Source of the DNA: Lomentospora prolificans
Taxonomy: Eukaryota; Ascomycota; Sordariomycetes; Microascales; Microascaceae
Assembly: GCA_029532625.1 (NCBI GenBank)
Contig: JARFXM010000003.1
Location: forward strand, 2,914,001 to 2,978,000
DNA length: 64,000 nucleotides
Direction of reading: 5' to 3'
Below the pieces are notes generated by a model. The model made no database searches. It was not told the DNA's origin and was given only the letters and a program-made list of their open reading frames with translations. This document shows, piece by piece, positions 42,721 through 56,205 of this stretch (positions are counted from its first letter, which is position 1; every line of letters starts with the position of its first letter). A program made the position numbers and the translations under genes.

Positions 42721-45225
42721 GATTGCGCAGTATACGCGAGAGACTCAATCTACGCAAAGTGTTTGGCGGCCCGGCTTTCAATTAGCTGCGCCCTCAATTG
42801 AGACCCCACCCCAACTTTCCCTTCCGAAGATGAACAGATTGTCTCGGGCTTGTCGAACCCCGTCAAAAAAGATTAAAATCAAATAATAAAAAATAAAATA
42901 AAATTGCCTGGGCGGTGGTAACTGATTTCTAGAAGAACTCGAAAAGGTACCTCGAGGAGGGAGAGAACAGGGGGGCTGTCCAAGGGCACGTGTGGCGGGG
43001 TATTTGAGGATGGAGAGCGCGCTGGGCTGCGGACGTACCCAAGACTTCGAAAGTTGAACCTCAGGAGCTGTCCGTACGCGGCTGCGATGTCTGGGTGCGC
43101 CGTTAAAGGGAGGTAAAACCCGCAGCGTGCCTGTTTCTAGAAGATACAGATTAGCATCGGGCTGGTGGTTTCTAAGAGGCTAATGCCCCGGGTTTGATCC
43201 AGCAGCCCCGTCTTGGAATCAGCCAAGGCAGTGGGTGAGTTGTAAGGTAGATTCCAGCGTAGTGCACTGCCTGCCTCCTGGGTCCCAGCGGATCAAGATG
43301 GTCAGTCGGGAAATGCTGAGGTAGCTTGGTTGTTGGGGGGGGGGAAAGATGCAAGTTGATGTGTACGTACATCCGCTACTAACACAGGTCAGTGGCATTC
43401 TATCCAATCGCTGAGTCTGGTAGTTAAGCCAGGATCATCCATCCAGACAAGTAGAATGTGCACTACCTTCCTTAGTCCAGAGGGATTGTTGACAATCTCC
43501 ATCAGGTGTGAGGGGTAGAAGGGAGGAGAGACCGATACCATGGTCGAAGCAAGGCTATGTGACACAACGCGACTCTTGAAGAGCCACATCAAGAATTGAT
43601 CAATGTGCGACGCCTGAAGAGGGATTTTGGGGAAGCGGGAAGGGCAGTCGCGGTCGGGAGTATGTACAAAGTGGGGTTTTCTGGCGCAGGCAGAAACGCC
43701 GGGTTCAACGTGAGGGAAGGACCGCCCCGTGTGGCACATCAAGCTGGCTGGCTAGTAAGAGCCGGCGATAGGCCAGCCAAAATGGTCTGGTGTATGTAGT
43801 ATTTCCGGTAAGCGTGGAGAGCTGCCCCGGCGCGACAACGTCAAGGCCGCTTTCCGAGTTTTCCTTCAACAAGCGACATAATAACTTGAACAGGTATACT
43901 TGCCGAAGGATTGGCAGGCGGTGGGGCATTAATACGCTGGCCGTGGAGAGAGCGACACGCCTTTTGACTGCCTTGCAGAACTGACGCACCCCCCCAAAGC
44001 AATGGACGTTCAATATTGCTCAGCCTTCAACCTTTGGTCCAAGGGGGTGGGGCCTGGCTGGCCATGATTTCCTGCCCGCTATTAGCAGTGAGCGCATGTG
44101 TCACTGGGAATGATAGGCAGGGTCTCCATTCTCGTTGATGACTACTCTCGTCGGTGAGGACCAAGGAAACTCCAGGAGCTTAACGATGCGGTTCGATCGC
44201 ATGATATTTACCTTCTATGTTTATTACGCCAAGCCATGACTTCCAACGTCGTGGGTAGTGCACATCGATTGATATCTGTACGACATACCGAAAAGAAATG
44301 CATCGTGTCAAAAGGAATAGCGCTAGCCCTTCCCCATGGAGACGAAGGTGGGATTGGAGATGGAAGTGAAGAAGACTCCTGGCCCCGGCCCCGGCCAGGG
44401 CCAGGGCACGAGGTGCTTCTAGTTTGCACTTTCGTACTGAGATGCCATGGTCTACAAAGGGAGAAGAGAACCGTCCCGTCCTCGGTTGAAGGGATGAATA
44501 TTGCCTATGAATGGCCGCATATCCCTGGGCAACGCGACACATCTTCCTCGGAGTTCATCTCTCATCTTCGGAGCGTCTGGATCGTTTGCTAAAGGAATTT
44601 GGAAGAGCTTTTTCGAAACCTTAAGATCGAAATTGTTCGCCTTAAACGAGGGAGCACGAGCAGAAGTTGCGGGTTCAAACATGAGGTAATTGGGTGATTT
44701 ATCCTATGTCTACGCACGACTGAGCCTCCGGGACTCTTCATTTCGCCCAACATCTGCGTTAAATTATTATAGTCCAAACTTGTGGAAACAGAAAGAGCCA
44801 CATTTTAAGACGAGAGGAATTTTCAAAGTTGAGAGACGACAAAAAAAAATTTAGACGTAGGAAATGTATCAAACTTGTGCCGCATGAAGCCTGAGGTTTT
44901 TGGAGTTCTTTGACATGCTTCTAATAGAAAAGTGATTGGGTATTCAATCATGTAATAGGAAAACATTGGCATCATCATAACCTTCCCATTGTATCCGTTC
45001 CCAAACAAGTACCGTGGAGTGTCCAAACGCATATCAACATCAACGCCTGTATTTGAAGAAAAAAGAAAAAGAGGAAACCGGGAAATGAAAAGGGTCGGAA
45101 ATTCCGCGACAGAGGAAAGAGGGGAGAGAGCTAATCTAGGTCACATCAAATGCAATCTTCATATTTCTCTCAGTATTTTTCAGGTGATGCAAAAATCGGG
45201 TGCTGCGCTCTGACTTGGTAGAATT
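42721..45225. other. Intergenic, 2.5 kb
   Basis: Contains the upstream region of the ubiquitin-like gene and the 3' flank of the C2H2 gene. An A+T patch lies at about 42868-42906 and a run of nine or more G near 43336. GC-rich hairpin-like sequence at about 43159-43210 was checked as a tRNA and rejected. No gene is supported. Confidence 0.5.
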
Positions 45226-46671
45226 TTACTCTGGCTCACCGTCGGCATCCTCCTCCGAGTCGTGAGTATGGCGACTAGCAGCACCTTTCCTGGCTGCCAC
45301 ATCTTTGGCTGTAGTCTTGAGCGGAACAACAAGTTCCCAACGGTCCACGCCGACGGCGCGGACAATGTTAACCGAAGGGTCGGCAGCCCATTCAGTCAAA
45401 GTAAAGTCCTGGGCTCCACCAAAAACAACTCTGGGCTCGCCGGCTTTATCAAGATGCTTCGCCACATGTTCCATGCGATCGTCCCAGGCAGTCGCGCTTC
45501 GGAATTCGATGGAACAGCCTTCGGCCGGGCATCTCATGTAGGTGGGCATGCGGCATCTCTTGCGCTCGGCGCTTTCCTGCATCTTCCGGAGAATCTGGTC
45601 CCATTCGGGGTCGCGGGCCTTGTTATTGACGGTTTCTTTGTACTTTTCGGGCACGTGCATGCGCCGGACGTGCTGCGTATAGAGATCCTTCCGGTTGAAG
45701 ATGGTTCCCCCGGACTCAGGATTGGTACGCACGCAGGCCGGATCGGTGCAGAGCCAGTACTGCAGTATGATGTGCTGGGAGAGTACATGACGCTTCCATT
45801 CATTCTTACTGCCAAATGTCGAGGTGCATCCGGCATAAGAAAATACACATACCAATGGCCTAGGATGGGTCTGCTGGACATGGTCTTGGAGCTCGCTATT
45901 GGTGGTAAAGACATCTCGGCAAGTGTTACATGGGTGGTTCCCGGATGAAGGCGTGATAGCCTTATGCTTCTTGCTGGTATTGGGAGAAGGTTTGGTGCCC
46001 TGCCGACCACGTTTGCGGGTTGTATCCACTTTTGGCGAGGTAGGCTTGATTCCACGGCCGGGCACGGCCTCGTCAGCACCCATACCATCGCCGTGATGAA
46101 TATTAGCCGGGAGATCACCGGTCTCGCTGGTGCTGTCTCCGGCGCATTCCATGTCGGTAGGCCTGGTTCGGGAAGCCAGGGAGAAGGTATCCCCTCGAGC
46201 CATATGGATACCTTCGGTGGCGGCATGCATTTCGAAACCCTCTTGATAAGACCCTAACGAAGGGCTCTCGGGGTAGGGGTCATGGGCAACTTCGCCAAGG
46301 TTTACGAACCCAAGTTCGTATCTCTCTTCATAACGCCCGGAAGTTTGAGGGTAGAAGTGTTGTGTGTTATAGTCCTCGTGCGCGGGCTGTGAAAAGGCGA
46401 CGTGACTCGACGTCCTGGCGCCGAAATGGCTAGTTTCCATGGGTGGGCTCGGCATGGGTTGGTATGAGTCGCTATAACTCCCGGACATGTCGAGACATCG
46501 TTGTTCATACATCTTGCCCTGGCTAAAGCGAGCGTCAAAATGGTAACTGGGAGGGGAGCTGCTCCAACTCATGGGCGAGAGATGATCCAAAAACTCGGGG
46601 TCCACCTGAAGATAGGACTCGGGGCTATGGATGCAAGGCCCGAGGAGACGTGCCTGAGTTTGAGAAGACAT
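45226..46671 (-). CDS. C2H2 zinc-finger protein
   Basis: Intronless gene for a 481-residue putative nuclear zinc-finger protein. Residues 1-210 are Ser/Pro/Tyr/Glu-rich without a fold I recognise. A basic stretch (KRGRQGTK, 220-227) may be a nuclear signal. Fingers: Cys248-Cys251-His264-His269; Cys275-Cys282-His295-His300; a longer one with Cys308-Cys313 and His334-His339; and a separate Cys381-Cys386-His402-His406. The segment FGSKNEWKRHVLSQHIIL matches the same position of the C2H2 gene at 59649-61836 (FGSKSDWRRHENSQHIVL), so the two belong to one family. The C-terminus is acidic. The ATG at 46671 follows a likely TATA box by about 86 bp. It is probably a transcription factor; targets cannot be inferred. 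Confidence 0.9.
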   Translation of the reverse strand: MSSQTQARLLGPCIHSPESYLQVDPEFLDHLSPMSWSSSPPSYHFDARFSQGKMYEQRCLDMSGSYSDSYQPMPSPPMETSHFGARTSSHVAFSQPAHEDYNTQHFYPQTSGRYEERYELGFVNLGEVAHDPYPESPSLGSYQEGFEMHAATEGIHMARGDTFSLASRTRPTDMECAGDSTSETGDLPANIHHGDGMGADEAVPGRGIKPTSPKVDTTRKRGRQGTKPSPNTSKKHKAITPSSGNHPCNTCRDVFTTNSELQDHVQQTHPRPLVCVFSYAGCTSTFGSKNEWKRHVLSQHIILQYWLCTDPACVRTNPESGGTIFNRKDLYTQHVRRMHVPEKYKETVNNKARDPEWDQILRKMQESAERKRCRMPTYMRCPAEGCSIEFRSATAWDDRMEHVAKHLDKAGEPRVVFGGAQDFTLTEWAADPSVNIVRAVGVDRWELVVPLKTTAKDVAARKGAASRHTHDSEEDADGEPE

Positions 46672-46756
46672 TGATACAAGCCTTTCACAAGTGGAAGAAG
46701 AAACAGAGAGAGTATGTAGGGTGAGAATAAGAAGAATATGACAGAGGATATGAAGG

Positions 46757-46764
46757 TTTATATA
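46757..46764 (-). promoter_or_regulatory. TATA box of the C2H2 gene
   Basis: TATATAAA on the minus strand, 86-93 bp upstream of the ATG at 46671. Position and sequence fit a TATA element for this intronless gene. Confidence 0.5.
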
Positions 46765-49700
46765 TGCAAACGTAAAGAGTAGGGCTGGATCAACTATCCG
46801 GGGTTGGCGGATACCGCGGGGTAGTGAATATGGCGAGGCGTTGGAGGAGTACGCTGGTGGCAGTCGATGAATAGCGAGCTGGCTTGGTTTATTATCTCGC
46901 TAGCACTAATTTGGGAGGTCGCGCTTGAAAGTACGGCATCGAAACTCGAGGGAGGTGGACGCGTGAAGCAATTAAAGGTAGGGGCGAAGTAAGGCAAGAA
47001 CTGATGGTGAAGAGAAGGGATCTGAGAAGGCCCACGCCGCGTAAGAGAGCGCACCTAGTCAAGAAGGAGGGCTATGAAGGAGCATATAGTGAAACGTATA
47101 AAGGGTGCGTGTGAGTCCGAGTATTTTTGTGGGGGAAGTTGACGTTGGAGAATGGTGATGTTGTTGTCTGGCTGAGGGATGGGAGGTGAGATATCATTCA
47201 TTGATGGGAGAGCTCTCCCTAAATAACATCCTCAGCCAGCAAGGGCAGCAGGTTAGCTTCGTAAAGGATCGGTCGGTCGGGATGGTCGTCAAAAAGAGCA
47301 ATCCACCCTGGAGGAAGACTGGAGGTGTGGCCGTCCCGGGGGGGGTGGGGTGTGCGTTTGCGTGGGTGAAGGGAAACTGGAGAGAGCAGGGTCTTTGGTC
47401 AAAAACCATTGAGCTTGAGCGGGCCCCCAAGATAACCCGTCCTTTCAGTCGACCGCCCATGGGCCTTCTTTCCCGACAGAATAGATTGATCTTCAGTGCT
47501 GCCGAAGACTCATGTACCCCTGTATCTTGTTTTGCAGTACTCGCCCTTGTAGCGTCTAGCTCTGATTTGGACAAAGCCTCATTGTGCTCTCCTGGGGGTC
47601 TGCTGTTCTCCCACACCTCAAGGGACAAGGAGGAACTCCACCCCTCATGTACTCCTTGAACAGGCGCAAAAACTACCCCCCTTTTCCCTCAGTGGTGGCC
47701 CCTTTCAATCTCATCTTGAGAGAAAGAGAGGAGGACCTCCAAAATTTTGGGTGTAGGTGTACGAAGTAGACGTAGTTCAAATGTTCAATCCAAGACGAGG
47801 AGTCTGGTCAACATGTGCCTGAAGTCGAGCCATGGCACTTGCACCTCCTAGGCAACCTTTGAGCCTTCTTCGCCAAACGTTGAAGGTATCCCGCAGAAAT
47901 GCAATTAATCTACCGGGGTCCCTGCTGGATTTGACCACGCATCCAGTGCCGAGTTGCGCCTGTAAATCTCTCGACGAATATCATCAATGAATACTAGAGT
48001 CCTTCTCTCCCACAGGACGGCCCTCGTTTTCATCTTTTGAAAGAGGGGGAGGGGGGGAAGGCCAGAAGAAAACCATCGGCTCTGTGGTCAAATCAAAAAG
48101 AGAGCAAGAGAAAAACAAAAGGTAGGCCCTTGACGCCATTTCTTCTGGCAGCTTGCTCGGAGTTTGCTCGTGTTAGACTCGGGAGGATTCCCTTCCCGTT
48201 GTCAAGAAAGCTCGCCTACTTGTATCTCAGGGCATTCCGCACTCGAATAGAGGCAAGGATTGGCGACATGCCGAAGTACTAGTCGTAAAGTGCGTTATCA
48301 TATCGTCCACGGGACAGAGGAAACGGCAAGTGTGTGCATTGAGCGCCAGATCTGGGTCCAGGAAAATCCCAATCTCGGTACTCGCTCTTTCTTCGCCCAA
48401 GCAAGCAACCATAACCCCACAAGAATCGAGTTCATTGGTCCACATATGGTTCGCGCTCCAACCCGAGCGTAGTTCTGCAGGGGGGGTTCCTACCTTGTGA
48501 CATCGGCCAGTGCTGAAGTATCCCACGCGTGTAGGGGGGTGTGTCCGCCGGGGTCAGGGCAGGGAAGAGTGACATTGTGTATACAGAGAGATGACCGCGG
48601 TGTTTGCCGAATTACTGAGAGTAATACCGCTGTGCAGCGCGCGGAGGATAGTTCGGGAAGTCGCTCAGGGTACGTACCTGACCTCCACTAATAGAAGATT
48701 GCACCGCTGGCATGGATGGGATGTGCAGTTCTATTCCAGTTGTGACAGCCAGCATTTAATGTTCTTCGACTTTTGAGCCTCCTGTATCTGCTAACCCGAT
48801 GGAGTTGTACTAGCTAAAGCTTGAAAACAGTGCTAACCTTCACTTCCCCAACATCTCATCCGGCCAACTAGTCCAGATACACTTCATGCCCGCTAGAAAA
48901 GACGACCTGTTGCCAAGAGCTATTTCCACTTTGGTGTTACTGGCTCTCGTGCTCCGCCAGGGACAATTTTAGACATTCGAGTGAAGCGAGGTGCGGACCG
49001 CGCTTATTGGAAGCAAAAAGTGGACCGGGTATTGCTGAAGGTTGTCTCCCAAATCGGGGTATAACTTTCACGCCAAATTGATGTGACTGTCCCGATGCCA
49101 CCTCACACAGTATATCGCAGGGAGGTTGATGATAAGATGATGGTAACAGTGATAGCCACTGATGATTGAGCGGCTCCTCCAGAGGTAGCAGCATCAGTGC
49201 ATACGGATTTGCGTCTGAAAACCTCGAGCCAAAATAATAATACTCCTGGCCACCACCGCAAGTACCCTGGTCTGGGAAGTTGGTCTTGGAGCGGCGCCTG
49301 GGAAAAAGGCAGATGCATACGTACGTGCATCTTTCTTGATGGCGCCACCCCTCAAGTGGGAGTTAGCCAAGTGGAGAGGTATGGCAAGCGCATATGCGAC
49401 ACCTAAAACACTGGAAATAGATGTTCGTGTCTGTCGCCAGGAGCGCCACAGGACAAATTTTCACCCTCCCACCTGAAGAAGTCGAGGAATCCCCTTTCCG
49501 TGTCGGCGGGATGGAGATGCCGGTCCTCTCGGCAGCCTCAGCGGGCCAGCGAGCTTCATCTTCACACACGGTAGCATTCCTGGAGTGCCATCAACGATCT
49601 GCCGTGAGAAAACGGCTGGAACGTAGTGCCATTGTCTACTTGTTCAACCCGTCTTCGGGAGGAGGGGTCTACGTAGGAATCTTTTCCCATCGAGGTACAG

Positions 49701-52522
49701 GGCCCAGCCAAAAAAAGTTGATTGCGGCTTGGCTTTCCAGGAACATCTTGAATGGGGAAGTCAAAACTTCAGCTGAAAGTGGCCAAAGTGGCCCCAACAA
49801 TAGCTCAAGTATTTGGATTATTAGAATGTAACCCTAGCGTCAATTCGAAGGACGGAGTAGATTGCGCTGCCCTGCTCGATCCTCGGACGCTGGCCTAGGC
49901 TGAGAAGGGATCCAGACAAATGACCCCGCGCGCATCTCTCATTTGTCGCCTTCAATGGTCTTCTGCAACAAGGAATCCAAGTTGTAGACGGAGGGATCCT
50001 GCTGGATACAAAGTAAAAGATTGGTGGTCCCGTTGGAAGGGTCGAAGGGTCTGGGTGCTGGTTCAACAATGGCCAGCTATGCAAAGGTTCATCATTGTTG
50101 GTAACGGCGTTCTGAGACGTATTTTTTCTTTTGCTTATTTTAGGGGTTGCTCAGGTTTCTTTTCCGAGAGACCGCTGGCATCATTGGCAAGGAAGTGGAG
50201 CAAAGCTTAGCATTTCTAGTCTTGGGTTCGTCTGCCCAACGTCCCGCCTTTGGCGGTCCCCCCAAACGAGCAGGTATTAGTGGTCGAAACAAACAGGTCC
50301 GCGGGGGTTTGAGCCCAAAGCCATCCACGATCAATCGGCTCAAGAAGAATTTGAGGTTAGTCAAGATATTCAGGGCGCCTAAGACAGGTTGATTCGCGAT
50401 TAGGAACCACCCTTTGCAACGTCACGGCTGACTGTGGGCTGAGCTCGGCGCCCCTCACGCCCTCCTTCCTTCGAATGCTCTGTTTCCGCGCGACGCTGGC
50501 ACTGCGACAGTACGTCGTACAAGGTATTGATCTGGGGGGGTCCCTAGCGGATTGATTGGCCCGACCCTCAGCATCCAGGCCCAAATGCTCCCTTTGCACC
50601 GTGCGGAATCGGTAAGTCTTGGTGACGAAACCCCCGCCCTGGCTCCCGGTGCTGACGAGATGGATACAACACTTGAGAGGACACCCGCGGATTCTGAAGG
50701 ACGACCGGGGTGGCCATGACAAGCCAATCAGAGGGCCGTTAATATCGTTGGCCGGTATGCAAGCCCACTTTGATCCCGAGCAAGAGCGCATCGTTGTGGG
50801 GGAACGTTTCCCGCTTCTGGAGATGTTCTCCACGAGCAGGATTGAAGGGCGCCAGCCTCCAATCTTCACTCGAACGAGCAGGGGAAGGGCGTGTCTTGTT
50901 ATGCCAGCGAGTTACCTAAGTGAAATCCGACCTGATGTTTTGATTCCTCAGGCATCTATCTACTGAGGGTAGAGCGCCGCATAGTGCCTTGAGCAGCGCC
51001 GAGCACAATTGCTCAGCCCAGGAAAGTGGCTGGCAGGAGCACTGCCTATTACTTGGAGTGGAAAACTGGCTCGGGCGGTGGCAAGTATCTGAGCAAGATG
51101 GCTGGCCTTGGAAGGTAATTTGGGCTTCGCTGGCTGTTTGCTTAGCATTAACACGCCGAGCTGGCTGGCGCCCCTTTATATGCCAATCACTAGCCCCTAT
51201 CAAAACATGGTTCAATTGACTATTGATTGATATATACCTTGGTATTTTTGACGCAACAATACCTGGCGAAGCGGAGTAAGAGAGAAGGTTCAACACAGGA
51301 ATGGGCACTTGACAAGGTTAGTCCACTTTGGAAGTGGAGTCTGGAAGGTAACATGAAGCAAACCTTAAACTACGATCCCGACGTATTACCATTTCTCCGT
51401 CTGGCTTGTCAACAAGTAGTACCCGTAGGCCCTTGCATTGATATCAGACAGCGGACCAGCCCGGGCTTTCCTCGCTGGCTCCTCGGTGGTCAACACAAAG
51501 TCCCGCCCCTCCAGCTGGTTGGTGGCGTTCCAAGTCGCGACCAAACTCTGTCCCTCCCACCAGAATGGTCAACGCCAGCTATTACAGACAACCATGTCTC
51601 CAGACGGTAGCTTGCGAGCACCAACCAGCGCCCAGCAATAACAGCCAGGAAAAGAGCTGTAAACCATCGGAAGATTGGAAGGTGTGCTGCGTCGCCTGAC
51701 TGGCATGCAGTCCTAAGACGACATGGAGGCGGTGGATCACACGCTTGGTTTCCAACGCTAGCACCGCTCTGGTGGGCATGCGGCGCTAACATAACTGGGC
51801 ACTTAGGTGACGAAATATGCACCAATTCCCCCGGCCCGGCCGCAGAATGCCTTGTATTCGTGCCACGCAGCTGAGGCGGAAATTCGACCTGGCTTGGGAG
51901 CCATCCCTTGTTTCCAAACCACGAACCCGGGATCATGCAAGTGCCCACGCACGATTTACCCATGTCCAAAAAAAAGTTGGGTCGGACGGACGGTTGGTAA
52001 GGTGCGAGCAGCCAGAGGGAGAAGAGGGCATGTGCCGGGCGGGAGTGCGGAAGGTATTACGGAACAAGCGGCTGGCTTTGGCCAGGAGTTTTATCCAAGG
52101 ACACGAGCTAGAAACATAAAACACGACGAAAGTGGAAGCGCGGAAATACGGAGGGAGTAGCTTTGCAAGACGGCACTTGATGCATGATATGGGCCAGCCC
52201 ACGGGCTTGCGTGGCGAAGCCGCTTCTGAGAGAAGAAAAAAGTTCAGAGACTCGAACAGGCAGCCATTTGCTGTGTGCAGAAATGAGCTGGATTAACTGC
52301 CGAATGCGGTATTACCAGATCTATATCTAGATGAAAGACCAACGATAAATGAGAAAGGGGGCGAAATATTAGCTACCATCCGACTGGGACACGGCCCCTT
52401 GCACCAATGTTACTTCTAGTTGTTCCTCAATATTACTTCTTGTGGCATGGCATGAACCATGCCCGCCGGACCTCAGAAGTAAGCTTTCTGGCTTTCTCGC
52501 CACCTGTCAAGGACCCAGCGGG

Positions 52523-52560
52523 CATCTGCTCCACCAATCGTCATCTGCTCCACCAATCGT
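52523..52560. repeat. 19-bp tandem duplication
   Basis: CATCTGCTCCACCAATCGT occurs twice with no gap (52523-52541 and 52542-52560), an exact and therefore probably recent duplication. Confidence 0.9.
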
Positions 52561-55500
52561 GAGTGACCAGCGGAGCCGCTTAAAAGCAGTCCGAGTTTGC
52601 GAGGGGCGGCTTCAGACGCCTGGCCAGGTTGGATGGGACCCACAAAAGATTAAGCTAGGCTGAATCGCAAAGTCAAGTCACTGCATGCGAAAGGAAAAAC
52701 GAACATCGTCTCCTGGACAGAAAAGCACTGCCAGACCAGGAAAAGGACTCGGCGGCAGCCCAAGTCTGCCCGTTGTCCCAGAAGCTTGTTTCTCAGCTAG
52801 CGGGGCTGAGTCTGTTCTGCTCGTATACAGCTAGAAAAAGTCGAAGAAGAAGCCACTCTTCCCCCGTCGTTGATCCCTTCCCTCTTTGGCCAACTATCGT
52901 CCGACGGGGCTCGTGTCTCAGATAGTGTCATTCACGTAGAATTGGAGCTATTCGTGACCAAATATATGCAGGCTACAAGGTGTTCGAGTGGTGATGCGAT
53001 GGCGTTTTGGGGAGAGGCTGAGGGAAAGCAGCCGCCCCTTGTCCCTTTTCTTCTCTCATGACCAAAACTATTAAATATGACAGAAAGTCGATCCCGCCCT
53101 TAGTCAAATGTTGGTCCTCGGCTAGCACGGGCCAAATCCTACGAGGACCCACTACACACAGCCAGCCGGCTCAGCTGGCAACAGGATGTCTGGAATATAT
53201 TAGGACTCTCACCGTCAACGCCGCCTGCTGGTACAGCCAGCGTCGCGCACGCGAAAGGTGGGGGACCGGAGCCGGCCGCTGGCGTACTTTGTGTGCGCCG
53301 CCATCGATTTGCAAGTCTGGGGAAAAGAGGATATCCAAAATAGCAAGCACTTTGGCGATACGATTTTGGGGGCCGGCCGGAACTTGTTTCAACGCCGGGT
53401 AAGCACCGAATGGGGACCATCGGTGTCCGCTTTGAGCAAGACTGAGCTGGAGGGCTATGAAGATGGAGACTGTAGTGGTGTACGCCTCACCTCTTCTATC
53501 GTTGGAATGTACCACTCCGTATCTGCAATGCCAGCTACTGAGGCGCACGGTGTGTCGTCGGTCGATGATGCTATTGTTGGTCCTGTCTCAACTCGGCTCA
53601 TTGCTCAAACACGGTCGCGAAGTTGATGCCGACAACAAAGATCGGTGCATTCGAGGTTATGCGCTATCGGGCCTAGGAGGGCACCGTATTTTACGGGGCG
53701 GCGTCAGCAGAGGCGTCCGAAAAAACAACCATTTGGGTGCTAGGATCAATTGCTTGGTTTTGAGGCCCTCAAAAACGGAAACCGCCCTGGGAGCCCAACA
53801 TCAAATTAAGGCGGCCCACCCTCTGGTGCCCAACGGGTTCGCCTTAAGACGATCGTTCGACGGTTCAAGAGGACATCCGAGTTTCTCTGCTCACCGCCCG
53901 GCATGAGCTTGCTCGAACGCGGCCTAGAGGCTGCTGCCCAGGTGCGTACCGGTGCCCCTTTCCTTTCTCAAGATTCGACGATTGGCTCCTTATTGGCGAT
54001 CAAAAGTTGACGTCTCTAAGGGTGCGTGGCCGATTCACTCGACCACAGTAAATATCCCATTGGTCCTCCCCACACCTCACCTTGCGCAACTTTCGGGAGA
54101 CGATAACCCACGGAAATTGCCCGTGACACCGCACAAGTCCGGGCCGAGTGTGTTCTCGCGTAGATGACCTCATCCATGATGCAAGGCGAGCTCGACAGCA
54201 GGAGTTCGCCTTGTTTCTGCTTTCACCGAGTCCAAAAGGGAGCCTAGCTTACTGGCAAATTCATAGACCCTTCGAAGCACGCAAAGACTTTCGCTCCGCG
54301 CTCCTTTTGTTTGGTCCCTTTATCTACACCGGAAAACAACAAATATACCGGCGTCATCGGCAATGCTGCAACGCGACTTCGCACTCCTGCCCTTTTCTTT
54401 CTGCCCCCCAACAGAATACACAAATGTGTAATGCCGCCTAGACATGGTGGAATTCTGTAGCCAATGGTTTGGGCGAGACACGGACGAATGGAATTTCTCT
54501 CACCGACGCATATTGTAGGAATAATCTGGCCGTGGGATAAGATAAAGACCAGTGAAATGCCATGGCCGCGCATACAGCTGCAATGTGCACATTTGAGATG
54601 AGTGTATTCTGTTGACGCCTAGTTGCCGCCCTGAAGCGGCTCAAAATCCCGGGATATGGGGCCGGATGCTTGAAGAGAAACCATTCTTCCCCATCTCATC
54701 TTGCACTCCCTGACACATAACCTTTCTTTTTGGCCCGCGGGGCAGGGGAAGGATACGTTTGTCCTTGCTTACGCGCGGATAATTCCACGACGACGGCCGG
54801 AGAAACAGAAAAAAGCACAACACATCTGGGCGACTGGGGTGAGGAGAGGACAAAAGAACAGGGTGAACGACAAAGCAGGAGGCCAGGTAGGGCCACCACT
54901 GCAGAGATGAACCAATGATGGGCTGCGTAATATGACACCGAGACTGGGTGCTATCAAAGCAGAAGATGGCTGCAAGTGGAATTACTTGTCGTCTTAGACC
55001 CTTCAATGGCCAAATTCGGGGGCGAGATGCACCGACAGCAAGATCAGTGAGGATACAACGCATTGGCTGGCCAGCACTAAATCCCAGTTTTTGGAATGGA
55101 TGCTCGCCGGAGGCAGCGTGGCTTAAAGATACGCCCCTCCTAAAACATCAAACATCTTTTCATCCGTCTCGTCCCTCGGAAGAGACCTCTGTTGACACCA
55201 CACAGAAGTGCATCTGGGCCTTGAGCGGGTAAAAACACGGCCTCTGTTTGTCTCACCCAGCTCTGGCTGTGGATTGCATCCGCTCACAACCTAATGCACC
55301 ATGAAGGGGTTGAAGGCTTTTTTGACCTGCCCACCCTTTTGGTCATGTCTTGCATCTTTGGGTGCTGGGAAGGAGCATCGACGGCCCCACTCCGAGTCAA
55401 CCACGACCCTGCAGCGTCGGAGTGTGGCAGTCTTGATAAGATTACTACCAGGGGGGATGGAGTGCGATCGAAATGTATGAGGAAAGTTGGGGAAAGAAAA

Positions 55501-56121
55501 AAAAGAAAAAAAGAAAAAAGACATCTGTACAAGCAAGGCACCCAGGAGACTTGTGACACCGCTAACTCTAGGCAGCAAGTTATTGTCGTGCATATGTGTG
55601 CGCATTTGTGTCGAAGAGCCCGACCCGGAACTGCTCGGTTTCGCGCAAATACTTCTCGAGCGTAGACTGTGTGTAGGGCCAGGGGGCGCGCGTGCTACCG
55701 GGGGCGGGATGTTTCCGGCGGTTGGTCAACGCCTTGGCGGTGATGATGCCACTGGTCTCCAAAGTGTTAACCAAGTCATAATGGACAGGCCAGAGGCTTG
55801 ACGTTCGGTCCCGAGACAGGGGTTTTGGAAGGCGATCCTTACCAAGGTAGATCACTCGTGCAAAAATCGCCAGGGTCCCCTGGATGTCGCCAAGGGTTGG
55901 GCTATATTTCCCCAGAGACTGGTTATTTTACCTGCCTGTTACCTGTACCACGAAGTAAGTTGATTATCTGTACCACAAACATTTCTCAATGTTTCTGCAC
56001 GGGTTTACGACGTGAAAGGGATGGATATCTCATGCACATTCATCACCCCGGTAAACGAAGGAGTGGTTACACCCCTCTAAAACGCAAGAGAGATACCGAG
56101 TCTCCAGTATCCCAATCCCAC

Positions 56122-56205
56122 AAAAAAATTAAAAAAAAAATTAGAAAATTAAAAAAAATAAAAAATAAAAATAAAAAATTAAAGTAAAATAAAATAAAAA
56201 TAAAC
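56122..56205. repeat. A/T-only low-complexity tract
   Basis: About 84 bases made almost only of A with isolated T and two G, in gene-free DNA. It may be a degenerate poly(A) tail or an expanded microsatellite. Confidence 0.85.

Noticed and set aside
43159..43210. tRNA-like sequence with a GGGTTTGATCC segment
   Set aside because: The complementary ends enclose only about 52 bases, too short for a cloverleaf, and there is no A-box or anticodon arm.
47194..47628. A 144-codon minus-strand frame upstream of the left C2H2 gene
   Set aside because: No domain, and frames on the opposite strand are equally long; likely promoter-region chance frame.
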